From Tolypothrix sp. NIES-4075 (GTDB lineage: Bacteria > Cyanobacteriota > Cyanobacteriia > Cyanobacteriales > Nostocaceae), in NCBI RefSeq assembly GCF_002218085.1, contig NZ_BDUC01000001.1, positions 931,955-995,954 of the forward strand: a stretch of DNA of 64,000 nucleotides, given 5' to 3'. Positions 1 through 7,903 of the stretch are shown here, piece by piece (positions within the stretch are counted from its first letter, which is position 1; each line of letters starts with the position of its first letter). The translations under genes were made by a program, and so were the position numbers. The notes beneath the pieces are model-generated. The model was given only the letters and a program-made list of their open reading frames with translations, had not been told where the DNA came from and did not search any database.

Positions 1-1
1 T

Positions 2-163
2 TTAGGTGGAGACACTGATACCACCGCTGCTGTAACTGGTGGGTTAGCGGGAATTTATTATGGGGTGGAAAATATTCCCTCAGAATGGGTTGAGCAAATT
101 GCTAGAAAAGAGGACATTATTAATTTAGCAGAACGTTTGTTGCGGTGTGTTTACGCAAAGTAG
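2..163 (+). CDS. ADP-ribosylglycohydrolase family protein, C-terminal end (partial)
   Basis: This is the last 53 codons of a gene that enters from outside the window and stops at the TAG at 161. The piece opens with LGGDTDTTAAVTGG. This matches the conserved C-terminal GGDTDT metal-binding motif of the ADP-ribosylglycohydrolase (DraG/ARH) family, whose aspartates hold the two active-site Mg ions. The family removes ADP-ribose from proteins or hydrolyses related compounds. The following helix (GIYYGVENIPSEW) also fits the family. The substrate cannot be told from this fragment. Confidence 0.8.
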   Translation, partial: LGGDTDTTAAVTGGLAGIYYGVENIPSEWVEQIARKEDIINLAERLLRCVYAK

Positions 164-209
164 AGACGAAGCATGTGGAACGTCTCTTGTGAGGGTTACG
201 GTGTTTTTA

Positions 210-542
210 TCAGTCCTTAATTTTGACTTGTTCGGCAATCCATTCGAGGTAGGGTTGAGAACCGGCGACAATGGGTAGGGCGATGATTTCTGAGACTTCG
301 TAGGAATGCAATTCGCGAATTTTGGCTTCTAAGGTGGGAAATAACGCCAAATCGGTTTTAATCAACAATTGCCATTCTTGCTCTTTGTGTAGTTTTCCTT
401 GCCAAATATAAATTGAGTGAATTGGCAGTAAACTTACACAAGCGGCGAGTTCAGCTTCTACAAGAGCATTAGCGATCGCTTCTGCTTCTTCTATTGAAGC
501 AGTTGTCACCAATACCACACCATAGCCAACTGAGCTATCCAT
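210..542 (-). CDS. cutA: CutA1 divalent-ion tolerance family protein
   Basis: A 110-residue protein of the usual CutA1 length. It starts with a beta strand (VVLVTTASIEEAEAIANALVE) and contains the family block ELAACVSLLPIHSIYIWQGK, followed by EEWQLLIKT-type and ELHSYEVSEIIALPI segments. CutA1 proteins form very stable trimers with a ferredoxin-like fold. They are linked to copper/divalent cation tolerance, but the molecular role is unsettled. It is convergent with the glycohydrolase gene and separated from the operon upstream by about 80 bp, so it may be transcribed with it or alone. Confidence 0.9.
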   Translation of the reverse strand: MDSSVGYGVVLVTTASIEEAEAIANALVEAELAACVSLLPIHSIYIWQGKLHKEQEWQLLIKTDLALFPTLEAKIRELHSYEVSEIIALPIVAGSQPYLEWIAEQVKIKD

Positions 543-621
543 ATCAACAACTCATAAATTGAATAATAGTTATAAGTTATAAGTTTGTAATTGCTAATAA
601 CTTATAACTCATGACTAATGA

Positions 622-1716
622 TTAAACACCAGACAAAGAATATACCTGACCATCAATTAACAGTCGCGTGATTCCCTTTGCTTGCAGATGAGTTCGTGCT
701 TTGTGGAGCATTTTACTATCTGGAACTTTAATTACGCGATCGCGCTTGGTAGAGAAGCGCTTTGCTACTCGGTGGTTATCAAATATCGGCAAAGTTCTTT
801 GCTGAGTTTCGATGGTGGGAATTTGCCCCAAATCGCCAAAATCTTTCAGTGGTCGAGTAATTAATTCTGAGGAGCGATCGATTACTAAATAGCAAGTTTT
901 GGGCAAATGAGCTGCCGACAACGGCAAAACTTGCACCGCTACTAAACCATTAGCTCGTCTTGTGACTAAAGGTCTTGTCTCCTCGAAGTCGTCATCATCC
1001 TCATCAAAATCATCATCATCTAAATCGTCGTCTAGATCGTCCAAATCCTCTGACTCGTCTAGCAAGTCTTCGCCGAGCATTTGCGCGATTACAGTCGGGT
1101 TTGGACGTTCACCCTCTAACATTGGGCTAGGAATACTAGCTATTTCCTGGGGTTTTTGTTCTAAAAGTTCTAATTGCTCCGCTACTGTAGGTCTTGGTAT
1201 CGGTGTCGGTGCTGAGGAACGCCGGCGCACCCGTCTGTTAGCGGCTGCTTCCTCGTCCGTTTCATCTTCTTGGTAAGGTTGTGCCTCTACCACTGGTAGA
1301 GGCTGAACTACTTTGACTTTTGGAGGTGCCTTGCGCGGACTTGGCAAAGAAGTTTTCGGCAATTCGGGTGGAAAGCTTTCTTCCTTGGGAGTTGCTTTCA
1401 CCTCAACTTCTTTGACTTGTTTCTCCTTTTGTGGTGTAATCTTCGACTGCACTTGGTCATAGCTTACCGTAGCTCTGCCTTCAGGAGTTCGGGCAGCACG
1501 CTTTAAAGAAACGAGGTATTCGTACTCGTCTTCTGGTAAGGTACTTTTGAGCAAGCGACTAATTGTCGAATTACTAACTTCATAGCGTTCTGCCAAAGTT
1601 GAAGTTGTTTCGGCAGTCTCTCGATATAACTTAAGAATTTCTTGTTTATCAGAATCTGTTAATTTTCTCACGGTAGACACCAAATTTTTGTTAAGCTCGT
1701 TTTCGTCCGCCGACAC
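622..1716 (-). CDS. Helix-turn-helix protein with long acidic linker, unknown function
   Basis: A 364-residue protein. Residues about 18-60 (LTDSDKQEILKLYRETAETT, then LAERYEVSNSTISRLLK) form a resolvase/transposase-like helix-turn-helix that should bind DNA. A Pro/Lys/Glu-rich middle and a strongly acidic run (about residues 215-245, mostly D and E) follow. The C-terminal 100 residues form a separate globular domain (YLVIDRSSELITRPLKDFGD, KARTHLQAKGITRLLIDGQV) that I do not recognise. It is last in a three-gene operon: the upstream stop lies 26 bp inside this gene, which suggests translational coupling. No transposase catalytic domain is visible, so a regulatory or nucleoid role is more likely than transposition. 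Confidence 0.7.
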   Translation of the reverse strand: MSADENELNKNLVSTVRKLTDSDKQEILKLYRETAETTSTLAERYEVSNSTISRLLKSTLPEDEYEYLVSLKRAARTPEGRATVSYDQVQSKITPQKEKQVKEVEVKATPKEESFPPELPKTSLPSPRKAPPKVKVVQPLPVVEAQPYQEDETDEEAAANRRVRRRSSAPTPIPRPTVAEQLELLEQKPQEIASIPSPMLEGERPNPTVIAQMLGEDLLDESEDLDDLDDDLDDDDFDEDDDDFEETRPLVTRRANGLVAVQVLPLSAAHLPKTCYLVIDRSSELITRPLKDFGDLGQIPTIETQQRTLPIFDNHRVAKRFSTKRDRVIKVPDSKMLHKARTHLQAKGITRLLIDGQVYSLSGV

Positions 1717-2728
1717 GCCGCGATCGGCTCAATGATGCGTCATATTCCAAGGCTGCGCCCATGCCAAATAACACTCCACTCATTACCCAAAATACCTCTA
1801 GTATCTCTCCACTTTGATAATTGGGAATCCAATTAGTGGCATATTGAAACCACATATCTGCTATGTAGAGCGAAAACGCTGCGGCTGCAATCATTCGCCA
1901 AGACAGAGAAGCTCGTCCGCCCCAAAAAGCTAGCAGTAGCATGGTGGCGATAATTAACAATAACACGTCGCTGACAATGTAAACGGTACTTAAAATCGGA
2001 GCGATATTTTCTACTCCTGATGGCACTTCGAGGCTGATATCTGCTCCTTGTGGTTGATGAGAAATCAGCCACGCCAAAGCGCTGCCAAATGCTCCAATTG
2101 CCAACACAATCATCCACTGCCATTTTTCCAGATTGAGTCGCCTAGAAGCAACTGCTAAAATCATGCCTACACCAAGGAACAAATAAGTTACCACAAAAAA
2201 TACATCACCTAGGGAAACGATTGGCTCTTCTTTTAATACTATTTCCGTATAGCCGAAAAATATTCCGCCGAGAAAATAAGAAAGCATCCCGATGCCAATT
2301 GCCAGCCAAACATTGCGATCGCTGACAATTTGCGGACTGCGCCAATTCCTTAAGCATAATATCCCGGCACTTAAATAAGCCAATGCTTCAAAAATATTTG
2401 TACCAATTACGTACCAGGCAGCACGACTTTGTGTGCCGTCTGCTCCTGGAATTTTGGCACTAAACAACAAAAAGTACAATAGTGCCAGCACACCCCAGGC
2501 AATACTAGCCAAAACGATGTTTCTCGTTTTGAACAGGGATTTAGTCGGATATGAATTGTTGTAAGATGCTCTCATATGGCTTAACTGTATAAATACATTC
2601 ACAGCAGTATTTTGGCAATTGGGTGCAGTCAACGGTTGATGTGACTTACGGAGTTTATTTAACTTCAAAGCGTAGTCGAAAATTTTTTCACCAAAAGAAA
2701 CTGCCGATGATATGTTGGTTATTGCCAT
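1691..2728 (-). CDS. Multi-pass membrane protein, unknown function
   Basis: A 345-residue protein with about eight hydrophobic segments (roughly residues 72-92, 103-124, 138-160, 170-193, 203-223, 245-270, 279-297 and 310-328) and an Arg-rich tail. It resembles the membrane sensory halves that precede signalling domains in cyanobacterial proteins, but no signalling domain is attached. Its start overlaps the upstream stop by 10 bp and its end overlaps the next gene by 26 bp, so the three genes are one operon. The first 51 residues are polar and a later ATG at 2575 would give a 294-residue protein, so the start is uncertain. Confidence 0.7.
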   Translation of the reverse strand: MAITNISSAVSFGEKIFDYALKLNKLRKSHQPLTAPNCQNTAVNVFIQLSHMRASYNNSYPTKSLFKTRNIVLASIAWGVLALLYFLLFSAKIPGADGTQSRAAWYVIGTNIFEALAYLSAGILCLRNWRSPQIVSDRNVWLAIGIGMLSYFLGGIFFGYTEIVLKEEPIVSLGDVFFVVTYLFLGVGMILAVASRRLNLEKWQWMIVLAIGAFGSALAWLISHQPQGADISLEVPSGVENIAPILSTVYIVSDVLLLIIATMLLLAFWGGRASLSWRMIAAAAFSLYIADMWFQYATNWIPNYQSGEILEVFWVMSGVLFGMGAALEYDASLSRSRRVGGRKRA

Positions 2729-3378
2729 AGTTTACTCAGTGGAGATTGATTTAGCCAACTGATAAAGTGCGATCGCTCTCCCGATGGCATATCTTGTAAT
2801 GTACCAGCCACAAGTTTTGCAAAGTTGGCATTGCCAAAATATCCTTTCCCCAATCGATGCAATTCTTGCAAAAGCAGAATTACATGATTTTCTTGCCAAG
2901 CGGGAAGTTTGGCTAACTCCAATGGGTTGGTTGTCAGCAAGTTACGAGCTGTCTCTGATGAGGATACCTGGGGAAATTGCTTTTGTTGCAAAACGGACGC
3001 AATATCTTTCTCAAATAATGACGCTTGTCGAGTCCCTAAAAGCTCTTCAATGTCAATATAAACCGCTTGCAGTAGCAATAAACTCGCTTGGATCAAAATT
3101 CCTGTCTTGCTATGACTACCAGTGTCACTATCTAGTTGCTCTAAACGGATTTTACCCCAAACGCTGTAGCGCTCCGGTTCCTCTAGCAAGACACAGGCTT
3201 TACCTCGATTATCAGTTAATTCCCTCCACAACGCTCTAGCTTCTTCCTCTTGATTAGCCTTGAAGACGCTAATCAAACGAAACGTTAGCTCCTGATAATA
3301 AAGGATCGGCACTTGCTGATCCCGTTTTGGGTGCTGAATCGACGATATTTCAACATCCTGCCGTTTGAGAATAAACAT
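2719..3378 (-). CDS. Conserved hypothetical cytoplasmic protein
   Basis: A 219-residue soluble protein, mostly alpha-helical (ILIQASLLLLQAVYIDIEEL, NHVILLLQELHRLGKGYFGN), with no signal peptide or membrane segment. I do not recognise a family. It is first in the overlapping operon with the membrane protein and the acidic HTH protein, so the three products probably act together. The upstream 240 bp hold no other gene and should contain the operon promoter. Confidence 0.65.
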   Translation of the reverse strand: MFILKRQDVEISSIQHPKRDQQVPILYYQELTFRLISVFKANQEEEARALWRELTDNRGKACVLLEEPERYSVWGKIRLEQLDSDTGSHSKTGILIQASLLLLQAVYIDIEELLGTRQASLFEKDIASVLQQKQFPQVSSSETARNLLTTNPLELAKLPAWQENHVILLLQELHRLGKGYFGNANFAKLVAGTLQDMPSGERSHFISWLNQSPLSKLWQ

Positions 3379-3622
3379 GGCACACCGAAATTAACTTTTG
3401 ACAGGGGCATTCTTGATATGCTATCTATAATGGCACCGCAAGCTTATTGGCTCATAGTGCTTTCTTCTGGGCTTTTGGTTTGAGTGTATCCATTTGTTCC
3501 AACTCATTCACAACACAATATACAAGCGTACAATACTCCCTAATTGAACGTTTTTCGTCTAAATTGGTAAGAGCGCAACTTCTTCAAGCCGCTCGAAGTG
3601 AAAATGCATAATCTATAATAGA

Positions 3623-3652
3623 TTGCATTTTGCTGACTCTCACGTATATAAT
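3623..3652 (+). promoter_or_regulatory. Candidate promoter of tRNA-Arg
   Basis: TTGCAT at 3623-3628 and TATAAT at 3647-3652 are separated by 18 bp and lie 37 bp upstream of the tRNA-Arg gene, a good sigma-70-type promoter. The octamer GACTCTCA occurs twice just after it (around 3635 and 3660). Confidence 0.5.
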
Positions 3653-3688
3653 AAAAACTGACTCTCATGAGAGCCAAGAATTTCTGTT

Positions 3689-3762
3689 GGGCGCATAGCT
3701 CAGTTGGATAGAGCAACAGATTTCTAATCTGTCGGCCGCAGGTTCGAGTCCTGCTGCGCCCG
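3689..3762 (+). tRNA. tRNA-Arg (anticodon UCU)
   Basis: A 74-nt cloverleaf. The acceptor stem is GGGCGCA with TGCGCCC plus discriminator G. The anticodon arm ACAGA-TTTCTAA-TCTGT gives anticodon TCT, and the T arm carries GGTTCGAGTCC. No CCA is encoded. The HNH gene on the other strand ends only 2 bp after it, so this tRNA may mark the edge of an inserted island. Confidence 0.96.
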
Positions 3763-3764
3763 TT

Positions 3765-4313
3765 TTATTCGTTGATATTGTATTCAAGTTCCTCTGGCAT
3801 AGCTAAAATAAGTCTCATTTCTGCATGGATTTCCCTGTGACAGTTGGCACAAACTAAAATACATTTGTCTAGTTCAGCTTTGGCTTTTTCAAAGCTATAG
3901 ACTTTTCCTGCCGACAGTGGCAAGTCTTTTTCTAAAGGATTTATATGGTGAAATTCTAGGGCATCTATGCAGCGATTGTAACCGCATCTTGAGCATTTGC
4001 CTCCTTTATGAGCAACACATTTTTCCTTAAACCGTCGCATTCGCTCTATAGTTTGTCTGTTGGTACACTCTTTACAATATGGGCTGAGGTGTTTACCACT
4101 CCTTCTTTGATAAAATGCTTCTGCTGCTAGTTGCTGTTTGCATCTTGGACAAGTTTTGCTTGACTTATCTCCAACAAGCGTTAAATCAACAGTGTTATGC
4201 CTACCATAGGGTGAACAGTCAAGGCAAAATTTCCGGTTTTGAACATTTTTCACCTTTCCCTCTATAAGTACTCTATTGGGAAACCCAGATCCACATTTTT
4301 TACACTTTGGCAT
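3765..4313 (-). CDS. HNH endonuclease-like zinc protein
   Basis: A 182-residue protein with three putative zinc sites. These are CKKC...CLDC near residues 4-33, CPRC...CKEC near 56-83, and a C-terminal HNH core: CSRCGYNRC, then LEFHHINP, then ILVCANCHREIH at about residues 107-160. HNH domains of this type are metal-dependent nucleases common on phages, plasmids and islands. The double His of FHH and the final H of CANCHREIH are the expected catalytic and metal ligands and are present. It sits between a tRNA and an IS/integrase region, which fits a mobile-element cargo gene. The target is unknown. Confidence 0.8.
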   Translation of the reverse strand: MPKCKKCGSGFPNRVLIEGKVKNVQNRKFCLDCSPYGRHNTVDLTLVGDKSSKTCPRCKQQLAAEAFYQRRSGKHLSPYCKECTNRQTIERMRRFKEKCVAHKGGKCSRCGYNRCIDALEFHHINPLEKDLPLSAGKVYSFEKAKAELDKCILVCANCHREIHAEMRLILAMPEELEYNINE

Positions 4314-4477
4314 TCTTTTGTAGCTTAACTGGATATTATCAAATTATTATCCAATAATAAAGTTGCTTTGGGAAGTATGTGAAAAATGTCGTGGCTAAGT
4401 GCGTTAAGTATCTAATGAACCTGGGAACAATAAGACTGTACAGATAAAAATCTGTTAGTCAATTAGGGTAAAAAAAC

Positions 4478-4577
4478 ATGAGTTATTCATCAAATGCATG
4501 GAATGATGCACTTTCCGAGGTTGGTGATGGTGGTGTCATAGCAAAAATTTTAGGAGTTGCATACGACTCAGCACGTT
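4478..4577 (+). pseudogene. 5' fragment of an EcsC-family gene, cut by an IS630 remnant
   Basis: From the ATG at 4478 the frame reads MSYSSNAWNDALSEVGDGG, VIAKILGVAYDSA. It then runs into IS630-derived sequence at about 4580 and stops at 4651. The opening resembles the N-terminus of small EcsC-family proteins (a DVVAKVL.EAYD.A-type segment). The matching C-terminal part is found on the same strand beyond the IS, at 5197-5634. The two parts together lack the middle of the protein, so the gene is broken and has also lost sequence. Confidence 0.6.
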
Positions 4578-4579
4578 TT

Positions 4580-5194
4580 AGTCTCAAACACTGTGCGATT
4601 ACATGCTCCTTCAACTGTAAAGGTCGCTATGAGATTTTGGTTACATAGCGCGGCAATCATGTTCACTCGACCCTCACGCCGTCCTGATTTGAGTGCATGG
4701 AAGCGCTCGCCTTTTTCATTCCAACCGTAATCATACGTGTCTCGACTATCCATCCCAGACTCATCAAGGTACACAATTTTTTCTGGAGGTAGGGTGGACA
4801 ACTGCATTATGAACGCCTGTCGTTTGTCCTCATTGCGCTCACGATAGCCATAGGTCTTTTTTTTCGCGTGAAGCCAATTTTTTTCAATGCCCGTGAGATG
4901 GTGCGATCGCTAATCTGATCGTCCCAAAGCTTCGCCATCTCGGCTTGGGTTTTATCCCCATGCATAAGAGCGAACTCACGAAATTTCTCCCAGTCAGTGA
5001 TCTTATGACCATTACCGGGAGGCTGATTGGGCAAAGCTTGGAAGTCGCCTGTTTCGGCTTGTCGCAGAGCGCCATAAGTTTATGGTATTGCGGCTAATAT
5101 TGAACACAAGACTTGCTTCGCTTTTCTTCAGCCCATCGAGTTCAATGGCTTGGATGACCTTTTGACGAAGGTCGTAACTGTAAGGTTTAGGCAT
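4580..5194 (-). mobile_element. IS630-family transposase remnant (frameshifted and truncated)
   Basis: Three minus-strand pieces give one IS630-type transposase in different frames. They are MPKPYSYDLRQKVIQAIELD with a helix-turn-helix (from 5194), LPNQPPGNGHKITDWEKFREF with a second DNA-binding part (from 5034), and a catalytic part with YLDESGMD (from 4807). The Asp of LDESG is the first acid of the DDE triad. The frame changes near 5034 and 4807, and the protein ends abruptly after TVFET, losing the other two catalytic acids and about 100 residues. The element is inactive. It lies inside an EcsC-family gene, and no intact terminal inverted repeats were seen. Confidence 0.85.
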
Positions 5195-5196
5195 GG

Positions 5197-5634
5197 GTGA
5201 GCGTGAGCGCGGGCGGCAGCAAAAAGAACTACTTCCAGTTTATGCTTAAACCGCCTTGGCGATTGCTATATCATATCGTAGAAATGTGCGGCGTACTTGC
5301 TGAAATCTACGGTTTAGACACTAGCGATGACACAGTAAAAGCTTTTGTGTTAGCTGGTGCTTCAGGGGATTCTGACCTTACGGATAGAGCTTTTAAGCTT
5401 GCAGAACTAGGGATGATGAATGCTGCCGCTAGAGAAGCAGCTCTGAAGCCTTTAATAAAGACCCTCCTAGTACCTATACTGAAGGCTTTAGGGGTCAAGG
5501 TTGGTGTTAGAGGTGGAATTAAGTTTGCAGAATTAATTCCTGTTGCAGGTGCGATTGTTGGTGGTGGAACAAATTGTTATATGGTGAATAGTACAGGACA
5601 TAAGTTTCTAGATAAGTTAAAACGGATGAAGTAA
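5197..5634 (+). pseudogene. 3' fragment of the EcsC-family gene
   Basis: The open frame encodes PPWRLLYHIVEMCGVLAEIYGLD, then DDTVKAFVLAGASGD, then AELIPVAGAIVGGGTNCYMV and a Lys-rich end. This is the pattern of the C-terminal half of EcsC-family membrane-associated proteins: R.I..IA..YG.D, then IP..GA.VG...N. The first residues (from GTG 5197) are IS-derived, so the frame could be translated but not as the native protein. With the 5' part at 4478 it makes a split gene. EcsC-family function is poorly known. Confidence 0.65.
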
Positions 5635-5710
5635 GCTTTCAAGTCTTAGCATTTTGCTTGTAGGGATAGTAGCATTTCTACTATCTCTTAGTCGCTTAAT
5701 AGTGAACATG

Positions 5711-6928
5711 CTACAGTGGTTTAAGTTGCTCTAAAACCTGAGAATCAAGATACTTTTGTTCAATTATCTCAACAGAGTTATCACACCATTTAGCCACTAC
5801 AGCAGTGGGAACAACGGCAGGTGCTTCAAGCCGGGAAACCCGTCCAACGCACTGCCTCCCCTTAGCAATTTGTTCTGAGATGAAAGTATCACGACAAGAA
5901 TATGGGGTTGTTTTGCGTTCTACTAAAGAATCTACAATTTTATCCCAGGCACGGCGTGAAAAATTTCTATAATGTATTGATAATCCTTCCGGAGAGGGAA
6001 ATACTAAAGATTCTGGTTCCGGATTTTCCGGCTTAATTTCTAAAAGTAATTGCTGTAGTTTTTGGTTACAGTTAAACACTCGCTTTTTATTATTCTTAGA
6101 ACCATTAACTCTGACTCTTTCACCGTTACCTACCTGAACTAATGCACTTTCAAAGGTAATCCTAGAACAATCCGATATAACATGTTTCCACTGTAAACCG
6201 ATCGCTTCCGAAGGTCTACAGCCAGTTAAAAATAAAAACTCTACAAATGGTGCATAATAACTGTAGCCTATACCTTTAGTTGGTTTGTGATTTCTAAAAG
6301 CCTGAATTATTTTTTGCTTTTCCTCTTCACTGAAAGCATTAGGTTGTGAATCATCTTGCCATTTATGCTTGGGGAGTTCATTATACATTCCATCAAAAGG
6401 ATTATTTGTAACTAAACCGTGTTTCATTCCCCATTTACAGGCTGCTGAAAGATACATCAGTACATCTTTTACTTGTGAATTGGTTGTTTGTTGCAACAGC
6501 GCAAGACGAATTTTTATAGGTTCATCCAATAATTGATATGGACAGCGTTTAATATGTTTTTCAAGTACAGCTAATTTATCCAGCGTTGTAGGTTTTAAAG
6601 CTTGACGCTTGCAGTCAATATACTTATCCCACAATTCCGAAATTGTTGATACCTTCTGCGCTTTTTCTGGTTTGACTATAGATAAATGTCTCTGCGGTTT
6701 GTACTTGTCAAGTGTTTCATCAAAGCAGTTAGCTTCGATGTCTAGTTCTATTTGATGCACTTTTTGTTCTGCTAGCTTTTGATTTTCTGGAGTGTCAGTC
6801 AATCCAAGGGTTAGGTATTTGTTTTGTCCATCAAATAGCTGACGGGGTAAGTGAAGCCGCAACCGTCCTCTAAAAGACTCAATACCGACACAACCTTTAC
6901 GATTTCTCAATTGTACCTTGTCTACCAT
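5711..6928 (-). CDS. Tyrosine recombinase (phage-type integrase)
   Basis: A 405-residue integrase. The N-terminal 60-70 residues (RGRLRLHLPRQLFDGQNKYL) look like an arm-type DNA-binding domain. Residues about 90-190 are the core-binding SAM-like domain, and the rest is catalytic. Box I Arg is in TGCRPSEAIGLQW, the second Arg is in YSCRDTFIS, and the nucleophilic Tyr is in EIIEQKYLD. The HxxR histidine position is Ser, as in several cyanobacterial members. About 16 residues (RQCVGRVSRLEAPAVV) between box II Arg and Tyr come from an intergenic repeat inserted in frame and may reduce activity. It lies beside tRNA genes and is preceded by iterated short repeats. Confidence 0.88.
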   Translation of the reverse strand: MVDKVQLRNRKGCVGIESFRGRLRLHLPRQLFDGQNKYLTLGLTDTPENQKLAEQKVHQIELDIEANCFDETLDKYKPQRHLSIVKPEKAQKVSTISELWDKYIDCKRQALKPTTLDKLAVLEKHIKRCPYQLLDEPIKIRLALLQQTTNSQVKDVLMYLSAACKWGMKHGLVTNNPFDGMYNELPKHKWQDDSQPNAFSEEEKQKIIQAFRNHKPTKGIGYSYYAPFVEFLFLTGCRPSEAIGLQWKHVISDCSRITFESALVQVGNGERVRVNGSKNNKKRVFNCNQKLQQLLLEIKPENPEPESLVFPSPEGLSIHYRNFSRRAWDKIVDSLVERKTTPYSCRDTFISEQIAKGRQCVGRVSRLEAPAVVPTAVVAKWCDNSVEIIEQKYLDSQVLEQLKPL

Positions 6929-7000
6929 TTGTCTATCAAAATAATGTATTCAGTTAAATGATAGACAAATGATAGACAAAAAGCAATCAAGATAGACAAA
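6917..7000. promoter_or_regulatory. Iterated GATAGACAAA sites upstream of the integrase
   Basis: GATAGACAAA occurs on the plus strand at 6960-6969, 6971-6980 and 6991-7000. It also occurs on the minus strand at 6928-6937, next to a degenerate copy (GGTAGACAAGG) that includes the integrase start. The copies therefore form an inverted pair of 11-bp tandem repeats around a 22-bp AT-rich centre, plus one extra copy. This layout fits integrase arm sites or a self-regulatory operator. Confidence 0.55.
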
Positions 7001-7104
7001 ACTACCCTGGAAAAAACTATTACTGTACACTCTGTAAAATATTTATAAGCGGCAATGCCTTATAAATTAAGGCTTTTGCCGCTTTACAATCTATAATATT
7101 CAAA

Positions 7105-7176
7105 AGCCCGTGACGAGGATTGAACTCGTGACCTCACCCTTACCAAGGGTGTGCTCTACCACTGAGCCACACGGGC
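7105..7176 (-). tRNA. tRNA-Thr (anticodon GGU)
   Basis: A 72-nt cloverleaf on the minus strand. The acceptor stem is GCCCGTG with CACGGGC, and the D arm has GGCTCAGTGGTAGAGC. The anticodon arm CACCC-TTGGTAA-GGGTG gives anticodon GGT, and the T arm is GAGTTCAATCCTC. No CCA is encoded. Confidence 0.96.
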
Positions 7177-7266
7177 AAAATAGCTTTAAATATTGTAAGT
7201 GTTAATTTCTCAACTATGCTAACGCATAATTCAATCTAAAATCAACACTGATGATTTGTAATGAGG

Positions 7267-7347
7267 TGGGCCGAGCTGGATTTGAACCAGCGTAGCTTTC
7301 GCAACGGATTTACAGTCCGTCTCCATTAACCACTCGGACATCGACCC
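7267..7347 (-). tRNA. tRNA-Tyr (anticodon GUA)
   Basis: An 81-nt class II tRNA on the minus strand. The acceptor stem is GGGTCGA with TCGGCCC and discriminator A. The anticodon arm ACGGA-CTGTAAA-TCCGT gives anticodon GTA. The variable arm is long (GCGAAAGC region), as expected for bacterial tRNA-Tyr. It lies 90 bp upstream of tRNA-Thr and is probably co-transcribed with it. Confidence 0.95.
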
Positions 7348-7416
7348 ATTTATCTCACGATTATTAATAGTACCATAAGGTTTTAGAAATGCCAATACTT
7401 TTTGCAAAGAAATTTG

Positions 7417-7543
7417 CGGAAAGTTTGAGCGGAGGTTTCCGACGCTCGCGGACTCGCTAACGCTACGCTATCCGTTCGCCCTTGGCGTTGCCGTTCGCGG
7501 AGCGTCTCCCTCTGGGAGAAGGCATCAAAGCTTTACAAGACAG
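7417..7543. repeat. Dispersed repeat, copy 1 (second copy at 43882-44008)
   Basis: The block from GCGGAAAGT through GCTATCCGTT and the flanking GTTCGCGGAGCGTCT and AAGACAG is shared with 43882-44008. About 50 central bases look identical. It contains small palindromes such as GCGTTAGCG-type pairs, typical of cyanobacterial intergenic repeats. Confidence 0.8.
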
Positions 7544-7631
7544 AGTAATGGCATTGCCGGAACAAAACGTATAATAAAGCTAGGTTTACAAAGGGAATGT
7601 GAGCGATTCGGCAATGAAGACGCAAGCTTAA

Positions 7632-7830
7632 TGGTCTGTGGATGACTATCATCGCATGGTTCAAGCGGGAATTCTGAGCGTAGACGCGCGGAGCGCGGCT
7701 TGTCGCCAGACATCGCCGTGTAGAATTGCACGAGGCGCGAAATTGTTGAAATGAGTCCAGAAAGCCCGATTCATTACAGTACGGCAAAACGAGGCGCGAA
7801 ATACAAGCGACGAGTTACTCTATAAACTAA
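7632..7830 (+). pseudogene. Uma2-family (DUF820) nuclease remnant
   Basis: From 7632 the frame reads WSVDDYHRMVQAGILS, the usual N-terminal motif of Uma2-family proteins. A GC-rich stretch full of short repeats (about 7678-7708) follows. Then HRRVELHEAR appears, and after a frame change EIVEMSPESPIHYSTA, the conserved VELI.GEIVEMSP..S.H block. The frame stops soon after, at about 7824. Uma2 proteins are PD-(D/E)XK-like and abundant in cyanobacteria. This copy is broken by at least one insertion and one frameshift and has lost its C-terminal two thirds. Confidence 0.7.
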
Positions 7831-7903
7831 AAATTTCCGTACAATCATCCTTTTGAGGATATTATACGGAAAAAATTCTGATGTTATTCAAAAAACAACA
7901 GGG

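Noticed and set aside
962..1276. Plus-strand Ser-rich frame of 104 residues
   Set aside because: It is the antisense of the acidic tract of the HTH protein; the Ser run comes from complementing Asp/Glu codons.
6928..7104. Search for a copy of the tRNA-Arg 3' end as island attachment site
   Set aside because: No copy of CGAGTCCTGCTGCGCCCG or a clear part of it was found near the integrase.
7525..7787. Minus-strand frames of 68 and 84 residues
   Set aside because: They are antisense to a readable Uma2 remnant and to dispersed repeats.
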